Shown: in pieces, positions 56,872 through 64,000 of the stretch
How positions within the stretch are numbered: position 1 is the first letter of the stretch
How the letters are laid out: every line of letters begins with the position of its first letter
Origin: an uncultured Oscillospiraceae bacterium
GTDB taxonomy: Bacteria > Bacillota > Clostridia > Oscillospirales > Oscillospiraceae
Direction: 5' to 3'
DNA: 64,000 nt
NCBI GenBank assembly: GCA_934561515.1
Contig: CAKTGM010000001.1
Span: 100,562 to 164,561, forward strand
Made by a program: the position numbers and the translations under genes
Notes under the pieces: generated by a model
Databases searched by the model: none
The model's input: the letters and a program-made list of their open reading frames with translations, nothing else
Told to the model about the DNA's origin: nothing

Positions 56872-59800
56872 TTACCAGCCCGTTCCAATCATTGCTCCGT
56901 ACCAGCGGCCGTCGCCTTGCTGCTGGATGGTGCAGCAGCGCCAGAAGGCATACGCACCCTTGGGTGCGGACGGGTCGGTACAGTCGCTGGTGTTGCCCGC
57001 CATCGCGTAATAGAGCGCCGTCTCGCTTTCGGGCGTGAACTGCACCTCCACGGCAAAGCAGTAGGTGCTGCCGTCGATCTCGCCCTCCTCGCGCTTGACC
57101 TTCGTCGTGTCCTCGGCGGGGGTGATGAGAGTCTTGACCCAGGTGTACTTAAAGGAACTGCCGCTCGCTGCCTTTGTGTGCGTGCCGAAGTAGGCGTCCG
57201 CCCAGCTCTGCGCCGCCTCCTGCCAGGAAAGGCTCTTGGGCTGCGGTTTGACGTCGCGCAGCAGCGCGTCGTACTCCGCCTCGTCGTACCACAGGCGCAT
57301 CATGTCGTAAAGCGTGCGCCCGTCGCCGTCTACGATACTGAGCGCATCGTATGAGTCGGTCTTGAAGCAATACGCCGTTCCGTCCGGCGCTGTCAGCCAG
57401 AGGTTCATGGGCGCTGCCTCGGAGAAGTTGAGCTCGCTGCCGCCCACGGCGATGCAGAGCCCGTCCTGCGGAACGCTTGTTTTGTCCGTCTCGCGCCAGA
57501 CGAGATTTTCGCGCAGCTGGCGGGAGAAATAAACACGGTTGTCGGTGGCGCTGCCTTCATAGCGCTTGCCGCCGTTCAGCATCAGTGTCAGCGAGGCGCT
57601 GCGCGTTGTGTCGCCAAGCTGCTTCAGCGCTTCATCGAGCGCGCTGTCCGCGGCGGTTTTTTGATACCATTCGCAGAATGCATCCCAAACGGCAGTCTCC
57701 ATACTGGCATCGGTGACCTCATAGCTGTAAAAGGTGGCTTCTCCTTGACCGTCGCCCGTATCGAAGAAATTGAGCGCATTTTTATGATTGCTGACAAGCA
57801 CAAAGCGCCATCTGCCGCAGCTGACAGTGAATCTCTCGCGGTAAGTGTCAGCCAGTTTGAGCTCACGCGATTCTTTCCAGGAATACCGGCGGAACTGTTC
57901 GGCCATTGTTGTGCGATAGTCGATGTTCGTATTAGTGTGCTCTTCGATTTTAGGGCCTGACGGTTCGGCCAGATCGTGATATTGTAAAGCGTGGCTGAGA
58001 ACATTCATATCGCCCAGCGCGTCGAGCGCTTCATCGAGCGCGGTAAAGCCTGTGGAAGCGGCGGATGCATCCTCCTGCGTGGGCAGGATCTTGGCGGTGA
58101 TGGTAAAGCTGTCCGTCATTGCCTGCAAAATGGCCGCCTCGCCCTCAACGGCGCGGTCGCGGTTCCAGCCCCACTCGTTTTCTGCGGTGCTGCCGTCGAA
58201 CGACCAGTGCGTTTCGATCTGGTAGCAGCTGCCGTCTTGCAGGGGATAGAGCGTGATGACCGTGTTGCTCATGCCCTCATTCGTCACGATGCGCCAGGCG
58301 TTTCCGCTGCGGTTCGCCTCGTAGCCCTGACGCGTCCACTCCCTGCGAGCCGCGGCGATGTCCTTTTCGATGTGCGTGACGCTGAAATACGAGCCGGTGT
58401 CGTAGCGCGAGTACCAGAGCTCCGCGTCGCTGCTGCGCGCCCACGCGGTGATCGGCACATAGTAGCAATAGTCTTCGCCCGTAACGAGCCGTGCCTCGCA
58501 CTGGTTGGCGCGGCCGTAGCCGTCCGTTGCCGCGTTCAGCAGGTTGGGAATGAACATCTTCGGCAGATCGAGATGCGCGTAGTCAACATAGAAGTCGTGC
58601 AGGTAAGCCGTTTCCTCGCCGCTGTAGCCGCAGCCGTTGTAGAAGAGTCCATCGTTGCTCATCGTGGTGCCGATGATCTGGTAGCCGGTCTGCTCGCCGC
58701 TCGTGTGGCGCAGCACGGTGAGATAGTGCGTCCAGCTCTCCCTGAGGAAACCGTCATCCGTCACATACTGCCCGCCCACGGGGTCGATGGGATAGCCCGA
58801 TTCGTTCGTGGGCTTCATCTCATAGTTAAAATACCACAGCTCCAGCGCCGTGCCCTCGGGAGAGAGACCTTCGAGCGAATCGCCCAGCTCGAGCTGCGTC
58901 ACGCGCACGTCGGCGACCGTGTCCTCGACAACGCCCATACCGTTGACCCTGACATAGTAGGTCATCGTGCCTTTTTTGAGGTCCGCCACGCATGCGGCGG
59001 CATAGTCGTCCATCGAGGGGTAGATCGTGTTGTCCGGCGTTTCAAGCGCGAAGATCCAGCGGATGCAGCGCACCTCGGCCTCGCCGTCTTTGTAGCAGTA
59101 GCCGAAAAAGAGGAAGAGCGAGCCGTCATTCTGCTGGGAGAGATAAACAAGGTTCGGCTCGTCACTGCTGCCGGGGGCCTCCTGCATGGGAGTGAGGGGG
59201 AAGCGGTACCAGAGCGCGGCGCTGTTTTCACGCAGCGCGCGCAGGTCAATGTCGCCCTCGCCGGACCACGCATCGTCAAAGTTCTCCTTTGTCAGCTCGC
59301 CGCCCTTTTGCATCGGGAAGCCGTACACCGTGCCGTGCGGCAGAGTGTAGGAGAGCGTGGGGGAGGGCGCGGCGCTGAGCTGGAAGCTGTTCATCTCGGT
59401 GAGAAAGGGAGCGTATTCGCTGCCGGCGGCCATGTCATCATCCCATGCGAGCAGCATTGCCTGATAGAATGTGCCGTCGAAGGGGTCATCATCCTTCCTG
59501 CCGCGCTCGCCCCAGCCGACGGCGCAGCCCGCCGTGAGCGTCAGCGCCAGCACGAGGGCGACAACGCCGAGCCCGCGCTTTTTCTGCGCGCCGAGGACAT
59601 TCGTGATGCGCCGCTTGAGGCGCTCGACCGTGCTGCCGAAGCAGGTCGTCGCGGGCAGGGCGCGCACATTGGACTGCACGGCGGCAAGGAGCGTGCGGCT
59701 GTAGGCCGCGCGCTCGGCGCGGTCAAGCCCCGCGGTCGCCGCGCTGTCGCAGGCAAGCTCGATGTCCTCGTCCGCCTGACGGAGCATGAGGTACACAACG

Positions 59801-60543
59801 GGATTGAACCAGTGCATCGCGTTCGCCGCGAGCAGCACAAGCTTCAAGAGCATATCGCGCCGCTTCAGGTGGCACAGCTCATGGCGTAGGATGCAGCGCA
59901 GCTCGGAAGGCTCGTAGCGCTCGTGCGGCAGCAGGAGCGTGGGGCGGAAAAGACCCGTGACGGCGGGCGTTGTGACCGCCTCGCAGATGAGCATTTCCGG
60001 CGCGGTCACGGAAAGGAAGCGAGCGGTCTCATCGAGCAGCGCGCGGTAGTCGCCGCGCGTCACGCTGCCGCTCCAGCGGCGCACCGTGCGGCGGAAGCGC
60101 GCGTAGGAAACGCCCTCGTAGAAAAGAAACGCCGCCGCGCCCGCAAGGTAGCCGTAGAATAAGATCGTTGTGACGGGGATGTAGCGCGTGGTCTTCTGCG
60201 CGGGGTCGGTCACGGGGCGGGCGATGATGCTGTCGCGCACCTGCGTGCTCGTCTGTCCGCTGCGCTCGGCCATGTCGCCGAACAAACGGTCGGTCGACTG
60301 GATGGTGGTCTTGTCCGTGCCGACAAAGAGGGTGTAATCCTGCGGGGGAGCGGCCTGCACGGGCGCATTCTTCACCGAAAAGTCAACGGGGAAGAGCAGA
60401 AACACCGCGAGCGCCAGCCACAGCCAGCAGCGCGCCCCGGCGCGGTAGCGCTCGCGCCAGAGGGGCTTGCTCACGAGCATGAGCAAAATCGCGAGCGCAC
60501 CGAGAAGCGAGGTTTTCAAGAGATTCAGCAAAAACTGTTCCAT
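56872..60543 (-). CDS. Large BlaR1-like M56 family membrane metalloprotease/sensor
   Basis: The 1223-residue protein has an N-terminal M56 domain with transmembrane helices and the zinc motif HELCH at 221-225 (RHELCHLKRRD), then LACDSAA near 260. Another hydrophobic helix (about 325-345, ending LTAGC) leads to an extracytoplasmic region of roughly 870 residues that I do not recognise. That is much longer than the penicillin-sensor domain of BlaR1, and I see no clear SxxK acylation motif. Such proteins cleave a BlaI-type repressor when their sensor is engaged. It lies 31 bases after blaI. No beta-lactamase gene is near, so the signal is unknown. Confidence 0.82.
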   Translation of the reverse strand: MEQFLLNLLKTSLLGALAILLMLVSKPLWRERYRAGARCWLWLALAVFLLFPVDFSVKNAPVQAAPPQDYTLFVGTDKTTIQSTDRLFGDMAERSGQTSTQVRDSIIARPVTDPAQKTTRYIPVTTILFYGYLAGAAAFLFYEGVSYARFRRTVRRWSGSVTRGDYRALLDETARFLSVTAPEMLICEAVTTPAVTGLFRPTLLLPHERYEPSELRCILRHELCHLKRRDMLLKLVLLAANAMHWFNPVVYLMLRQADEDIELACDSAATAGLDRAERAAYSRTLLAAVQSNVRALPATTCFGSTVERLKRRITNVLGAQKKRGLGVVALVLALTLTAGCAVGWGERGRKDDDPFDGTFYQAMLLAWDDDMAAGSEYAPFLTEMNSFQLSAAPSPTLSYTLPHGTVYGFPMQKGGELTKENFDDAWSGEGDIDLRALRENSAALWYRFPLTPMQEAPGSSDEPNLVYLSQQNDGSLFLFFGYCYKDGEAEVRCIRWIFALETPDNTIYPSMDDYAAACVADLKKGTMTYYVRVNGMGVVEDTVADVRVTQLELGDSLEGLSPEGTALELWYFNYEMKPTNESGYPIDPVGGQYVTDDGFLRESWTHYLTVLRHTSGEQTGYQIIGTTMSNDGLFYNGCGYSGEETAYLHDFYVDYAHLDLPKMFIPNLLNAATDGYGRANQCEARLVTGEDYCYYVPITAWARSSDAELWYSRYDTGSYFSVTHIEKDIAAARREWTRQGYEANRSGNAWRIVTNEGMSNTVITLYPLQDGSCYQIETHWSFDGSTAENEWGWNRDRAVEGEAAILQAMTDSFTITAKILPTQEDASAASTGFTALDEALDALGDMNVLSHALQYHDLAEPSGPKIEEHTNTNIDYRTTMAEQFRRYSWKESRELKLADTYRERFTVSCGRWRFVLVSNHKNALNFFDTGDGQGEATFYSYEVTDASMETAVWDAFCEWYQKTAADSALDEALKQLGDTTRSASLTLMLNGGKRYEGSATDNRVYFSRQLRENLVWRETDKTSVPQDGLCIAVGGSELNFSEAAPMNLWLTAPDGTAYCFKTDSYDALSIVDGDGRTLYDMMRLWYDEAEYDALLRDVKPQPKSLSWQEAAQSWADAYFGTHTKAASGSSFKYTWVKTLITPAEDTTKVKREEGEIDGSTYCFAVEVQFTPESETALYYAMAGNTSDCTDPSAPKGAYAFWRCCTIQQQGDGRWYGAMIGTGW

Positions 60544-60574
60544 GGCGATCCTCCTTTTTCCGATCGTCTGTCCG

Positions 60575-60949
60575 TTAGCGGCTCATATCGTCCAGAAACT
60601 GCCGCAGCTCGTCGATCTCGCGCTGCTCGAGCGGCTGCTCGGCGTTGAGCGCGGCGACAAAGCTGCCGAGCGACCCGCCGTAGAGCCGCTTCAACACGCT
60701 ACGGCTTTCAAACTCAAGGTATCTATCCTTTGAGACGAGCGGCGTGTACAAATTGTTCCGCCCTTCGCGGCGGCTCGTGAGAAATCCCTTTTCGCAAAGG
60801 CGCGTGAGGTAGGTGTTGAGCGTGTTGGCGCTCCAGCCGTGGCTCGCCAGCGCGCCCTCGATGTCCGCGCGCCCCACTTCGCCGCCAACGGTCCACACCG
60901 CCTGCATCACGGCAAGCTCCGCGTCGGGCAGGCGTTTCTTATCCTCCAT
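60575..60949 (-). CDS. BlaI/MecI family repressor
   Basis: The 124-residue protein has an N-terminal winged helix (LPDAELAVMQAVWTVGGEVGRADIEGAL; WSANTLNTYLTRLCEKGFLTSRREGRNNLYTPLVSK) and a C-terminal dimer domain, the standard BlaI/MecI (PF03965) form. It represses its own operon until cleaved by the M56 partner encoded downstream. Two matching operator dyads lie in its promoter. AAGGAGGG precedes the ATG. Confidence 0.93.
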   Translation of the reverse strand: MEDKKRLPDAELAVMQAVWTVGGEVGRADIEGALASHGWSANTLNTYLTRLCEKGFLTSRREGRNNLYTPLVSKDRYLEFESRSVLKRLYGGSLGSFVAALNAEQPLEQREIDELRQFLDDMSR

Positions 60950-60973
60950 GGTACGACCCTCCTTTGAAAAACT

Positions 60974-61024
60974 TACTACAATTGTCGTTGATTATTATAT
61001 ACTACATTTGTCGTAGTATGTCAA
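60974..61024 (-). promoter_or_regulatory. Promoter and two BlaI-type operators
   Basis: On the minus strand TTGACA (61024-61019), 17 bases, TATATA (61001-60996). ATACTAC-N7-GTAGTAT (60999-61019) fills the spacer. A second dyad ACTACAA/TTGTCGT (about 60975-60988) lies at the transcript start. Both resemble the TACTACA/TGTAGTA operators of the bla/mec family. Confidence 0.75.
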
Positions 61025-61060
61025 GCAAAAAAAGGGGAACCTCGCAAGAGGTTCCCCTTT
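61025..61060 (-). terminator. Terminator after the thiolase gene
   Basis: A perfect 13-base stem (61031-61043 with 61048-61060) is followed by TTTTTTT on the minus strand. Confidence 0.88.
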
Positions 61061-61085
61061 GGGCTGCTTTTTCAGCGGGAGGTGC

Positions 61086-62345
61086 TTAGCACTTCTCGAA
61101 CACGGTGGCAACGCCCTGGCCGCCGCCGATGCAGAGGGTGGCAAGACCCTTCTTGGCGTCGTCGCGCTTGAGCATTTCGTGCAGGAGGGTGACGATGATA
61201 CGAGCGCCGGAAGCGCCGACGGGGTGGCCGATGGAGATCGCGCCGCCGTTGACGTTGACCTTGCTCATGTCGAAGTGCAGCTCACGGGCGACCGCGATGG
61301 ACTGCGCCGCGAAGGCCTCGTTGGCCTCGACGAGGTCAATGTCCTCGATGGTCACGCCGGCCTTCTTCATGGCCTGACGGGAAGCGGGCACGGGGCCGAC
61401 GCCCATGATCTTCGGGTCGACGCCGCCCTGACCCCAGCCGATGAGCTTGGCCATGGGCTTGAGGCCGTACTTCTCAACCGCCTCGCCGGAAGCGAGAACG
61501 ATGGCGGCTGCGCCGTCGTTGATGCCGGAGGACTGGCCGGCGGTCACGCGCTGAACGTGCTTGCGGGCATCGGCCTCATGGATCTCGGTGGGCTCGAAGG
61601 TGTGGACGATCTCGTCCTCAACGCCCTCGGGGCCGACGGGGAACGCGCCGCGGAGCTTAGCCATGCCTTCCATGGAAGCGCCGGCGCGGGGGAACTCGTC
61701 CTTCTTGAATTCGACGATCTCCTTCTTGACCTTGACGGGCACGGGGACGATCTCAGCGTCGAACTTGCCGGCGGCCTGCGCAGCCTCGGTCTTCTGCTGG
61801 GAGGCAACGCCGAAGGCGTCGAGCTCTTCGCGGGTGATGCCCCAGACGTCGCAGATGTTCTCGGCGGTGGTGCCCATGTGGTAGTTGTTGAAGGCATCCC
61901 ACAGGCCGTCCTTGATCATGGTGTCGACGAGCTTCTTGTCGCCCATGCGAGCGCCCCAGCGCTCATCGAAGGAAGCGAAGGGAGCGGCGCTCATGTTCTC
62001 GGTGCCGCCGCAGACGATGATGTCAGCGTCACCGGCGAGGATGGCGCGGCCGGCCTCGATGACGGACTTCATGCCCGAGCCGCAGACCATGCCGACGGTG
62101 TAAGCGGGGACGGAGTAGGGAAGACCCGCGCCCACGCCGACCTGACGGGCGACGTTCTGGCCGAGGCCGGAGGTCAGGATGCAGCCGAACATCAGCTCAT
62201 CGACGTTCTCGGGAGCAACGTTTGCGCGCTTGAGGGCTTCCTTGACAACGATGGAGCCGAGCTCGGCGGCGGGGGTGTTCTTCAGGGAACCGCCGAAGGA
62301 ACCGACAGCGGTACGGCAGCAATTGACGACGTACAATTCTTTCAT
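61086..62345 (-). CDS. Acetyl-CoA acetyltransferase (thiolase)
   Basis: The 419-residue thiolase has the nucleophilic cysteine C88 in MVCGSGMKSV, the NEAFAAQSI motif, the catalytic His in GGAISIGHPVGASGARI and the second Cys in LCIGGGQG. It condenses two acetyl-CoA to acetoacetyl-CoA, the first step towards butyrate, or acts in reverse. It is about 27 residues longer than usual: an extra segment (about 247-272) sits before the QSSGINDGAAA motif. Start 62345 follows AAGGAG; the longer frame is unsupported. It has its own promoter and terminator. Confidence 0.92.
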   Translation of the reverse strand: MKELYVVNCCRTAVGSFGGSLKNTPAAELGSIVVKEALKRANVAPENVDELMFGCILTSGLGQNVARQVGVGAGLPYSVPAYTVGMVCGSGMKSVIEAGRAILAGDADIIVCGGTENMSAAPFASFDERWGARMGDKKLVDTMIKDGLWDAFNNYHMGTTAENICDVWGITREELDAFGVASQQKTEAAQAAGKFDAEIVPVPVKVKKEIVEFKKDEFPRAGASMEGMAKLRGAFPVGPEGVEDEIVHTFEPTEIHEADARKHVQRVTAGQSSGINDGAAAIVLASGEAVEKYGLKPMAKLIGWGQGGVDPKIMGVGPVPASRQAMKKAGVTIEDIDLVEANEAFAAQSIAVARELHFDMSKVNVNGGAISIGHPVGASGARIIVTLLHEMLKRDDAKKGLATLCIGGGQGVATVFEKC

Positions 62346-62406
62346 GTTTGTTCTCCTTAAAATAAATTCAGATCCGGTTGGGGAATACCGGTTTGCTTCG
62401 ATTTCG

Positions 62407-62435
62407 ATTATACACAGGCAAAAATGAAAAATCAA
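62407..62435 (-). promoter_or_regulatory. Promoter of the thiolase gene
   Basis: On the minus strand TTGATT (62435-62430), 17 bases, TATAAT (62412-62407). Confidence 0.7.
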
Positions 62436-62582
62436 CTGCAAAGTTGCGCAAAATCGCTGGTCCTATGATTTTTTTCTTTCATTTCGTTAATGATTTAACA
62501 ACTTTGACAGATAAATTGCACCATTGGGCAAAATAACGCGAAATTTTGCAGTGTAGTGGTCGAGGAAGGGCCGAACACAAGG

Positions 62583-62623
62583 AAAAAGGGATCGCTCTCC
62601 CGAAGGAAAGCGATCCCTTTTTT
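62583..62623 (-). terminator. Terminator after the dehydrogenase gene
   Basis: The stem AAGGGATCGCT/AGCGATCCCTT is flanked by A and T tracts and is active in either direction. Confidence 0.8.
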
Positions 62624-62656
62624 AACAATGACGGATGTTCCGATGCGCTCGTTCGA

Positions 62657-63631
62657 TTAGAACTTGGGCTTCTGGGCCTTGACCTTGGGCTCCTCACCGT
62701 TGCAGACGGCGACGATGTCGTTGGCAACGGAGGTGCAGCAGTTCAGAACGCTCTGCTCGGTGGTGGCGGCCATGTGCGGGGTCATGATGACGTTGTCGAG
62801 GTCGAACAGCTCGCGGCTGGACTCCTGGATGGGCTCATGCTCGAACACGTCGAGACCGGCCTGGAACAGGGTGCCGTCCTTCAGGCAGTCGATCAGCTCG
62901 TTCTCCTTGATGAGAGCGCCACGAGCGCAGTTGATGAAGGAAGCGGTGGGCTTCATCCAGCCAAACTGCTCACGGCCGATGGAGTGCTCGGTGGAGGGGA
63001 CGACAGGCAGATGCACGGAAACGAAGTCGGCCTGCTCCCAGACTTCCTTCGCGGTCTCCTTGAGCTCGCAGAGGTCGCCGATCTTGTCCTGGGTGAGGTA
63101 CGGGTCGTAGCCGATGACGTTCATGCCGAAGCCGTACTTGCACTTCTGCATGGCGAGCTGGGAGATACGGCCGCAGCCGATCATACCGAGGGTCTTGCCG
63201 CCGAGCTCGTAGGTGTGCTCCATGCCCATGCGGACGAGGAAGTTGCCGCTGCGGAACTGCTTGTCAACATAGTTGAAGCGCTTGGCGCACATGAGCATCA
63301 GCATGACGGCGTGCTCAGCAACAGCGTTGGCGTTGCCGGCGGGCGCGTAGACGACGGTGATGTCCTTGGCGTGGGCGTGGTCCATGTCGATGTTATCGAG
63401 GCCGGCGCCCTGCTTGCCGATGACCTTCAGGTTGGTGCAGGTGTCCATCATCTTGGCGGTGATGGGCTCGGTGCGGCACATGATGGCGTCGGGCTGGAAC
63501 TCGGCGAGCTCCTTGACGTAGGTCTCCTCGTCGTTGTGGCTGCACAGCTTGACTTCGAAGTCGTTGGACTCGAAGATCTGGGTAGCGATCTCGTTCAGCT
63601 CGATGGTGTAGTAGACTTTAAACTTTGCCAT
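62657..63631 (-). CDS. D-isomer-specific 2-hydroxyacid dehydrogenase (SerA-like)
   Basis: The 324-residue protein has the NAD motif TLGMIGCGRISQLAM near residue 150 (GxGxxS rather than GxGxxG), and the catalytic Arg in NCARGALI, Glu in DVFEHEP and His in TPHMAATTEQS. It oxidises or reduces 2-hydroxy acids such as 3-phosphoglycerate, hydroxypyruvate or 2-keto acids. No ACT domain is present, so it is the short type. Without serC nearby, a serine-biosynthesis role is not favoured over a catabolic one. It has its own promoter. Confidence 0.9.
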   Translation of the reverse strand: MAKFKVYYTIELNEIATQIFESNDFEVKLCSHNDEETYVKELAEFQPDAIMCRTEPITAKMMDTCTNLKVIGKQGAGLDNIDMDHAHAKDITVVYAPAGNANAVAEHAVMLMLMCAKRFNYVDKQFRSGNFLVRMGMEHTYELGGKTLGMIGCGRISQLAMQKCKYGFGMNVIGYDPYLTQDKIGDLCELKETAKEVWEQADFVSVHLPVVPSTEHSIGREQFGWMKPTASFINCARGALIKENELIDCLKDGTLFQAGLDVFEHEPIQESSRELFDLDNVIMTPHMAATTEQSVLNCCTSVANDIVAVCNGEEPKVKAQKPKF

Positions 63632-63696
63632 GATAAAGATCTCCTCTCAAAAATTAAAATGAATGGATTCCCTCAATGATTTCATACGGTTCTTCC

Positions 63697-63725
63697 ATTA
63701 TACCTTTGCCATTTCCCAAAAGCAA
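63697..63725 (-). promoter_or_regulatory. Promoter of the dehydrogenase gene
   Basis: On the minus strand TTGCTT (63725-63720), 17 bases, TATAAT (63702-63697). Confidence 0.7.
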
Positions 63726-63908
63726 GGGATTTTGCAAAAGTTTTGCAGGAATTGATTCAATTATTTGATGACGGCGATTCAATTTGACGATTTGCCGTCA
63801 TGTAGCCGCCATGTTGCATATTTTGATTCCCTCTTACGAGGGGGTGGGAGGGAAGGCAGCGCCTGCTGGCGCTGCATGAATAGTGCAGCTCTTTGCGCTG
63901 CTGCCAGA

Positions 63909-63948
63909 CAAAGGGGGTATTCTCTTTCCGAAGAGAATACCCCCTTTG
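63909..63948. terminator. Long perfect hairpin near the window end
   Basis: The 18-base arms (63909-63926 and 63931-63948) have a TCCG loop. There is only a short T/A tract on each side, so it may be a terminator for a gene beyond the edge or a repeat element. Confidence 0.5.
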
Positions 63949-64000
63949 AATCCCCCAGAGAAAGGCGAGGGGCGTCCCCCTCGACCCCCGACATTGCGGG

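Larger units (their letters stand above)
62346..62656. other. Intergenic region between the thiolase and dehydrogenase genes
   Basis: It contains the thiolase leader and promoter and, from 62583, the terminator of the dehydrogenase gene. The AT-rich stretch 62436-62580 shows no other feature. Confidence 0.6.
63632..64000. other. Terminal intergenic region rich in hairpins
   Basis: Beyond the promoter it contains TGACGGC/GCCGTCA (63771-63800), GCAGCGCC/GGCGCTGC (63856-63875) and an 18-base perfect hairpin at 63909-63948. No coding region is supported up to the window edge. Confidence 0.55.

Noticed and set aside
56872..60949. Beta-lactam resistance locus
   Set aside because: There is no beta-lactamase or PBP2a-like gene, and the sensor domain lacks a visible acylation motif.
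63732..64000. Start of a further gene at the right edge
   Set aside because: The reading frames there are short, cross strong hairpins and have no ribosome-binding site.

Overview
The window looks like a chromosomal segment of a high-GC, Gram-positive anaerobe of the class Clostridia, most likely an Oscillospiraceae-type gut commensal. The evidence is DnaD and a DnaI-like loader, Soj/Spo0J with consensus parS sites, a Noc-like second ParB, LrgA/LrgB, a VanW protein, formate-tetrahydrofolate ligase, a thiolase, and no outer-membrane genes. The lineage is inferred from gene content and codon bias, not from a search. No insertion sequence, phage, integrase or CRISPR array was seen.

Layout. 1-2140: a truncated AI-2E-family permease and a lipid kinase. 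2208-12033 (+): an amino-acid-type catabolic island. A near-consensus sigma-54 promoter with tandem dyads upstream precedes an SDR dehydrogenase, two divergent glycine-decarboxylase-like P-protein subunits, an AcoX-like NAD-kinase-fold protein and a second SDR. These are followed by ProC, an NhaC-family antiporter and a fold-III PLP racemase, each separately promoted or insulated. No GcvH, GcvT or Lpd is present. 12161-15859: lrgA-lrgB, tRNA-Ala(CGC), the SRP RNA, dnaX and ybaB.

15969-24208 (-): aspS, an MGS-fold protein lacking the catalytic residues, a MinD-like ATPase, rsmG, mscL, serS, a coiled-coil membrane protein, parB and parA, with two perfect parS sites; this suggests proximity to the origin. 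24214-32710 (-): a GH13 glycosidase, then the elongation/division run zapA, U32 protein, maf, mreC, mreD, mrdA. 32895-34820 (+): dnaD and a DnaI-like ATPase.

34965-41843 (+): a rearranged F-type ATP synthase locus in the order c1, a, c2, b, (delta C-terminal domain fused to alpha), gamma, beta, epsilon. It has no separate delta gene and two signal-peptide-bearing c subunits. A Noc/ParB paralogue and a VanW protein follow, with a further parS-like site inside the vanW gene.

44904-55901: a histidine and one-carbon neighbourhood. It contains a CofE-like ligase, a cyclodeaminase (fchA), fhs, a DapF-fold racemase, hutH, a bPH-like membrane protein, a second NhaC antiporter with a pseudoknot-capable leader, a YerC/TrpR-type regulator, and hisS. 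55954-63631: a HutC-type GntR regulator, a very large BlaR1-like M56 protein with its BlaI repressor, a thiolase with an insertion, and a D-2-hydroxyacid dehydrogenase.

Best leads: the delta-alpha ATP synthase fusion, the sigma-54-controlled island around a GcvP-like pair without H protein, the candidate riboswitch before the second nhaC, and the catalytically disarmed MGS-fold protein.
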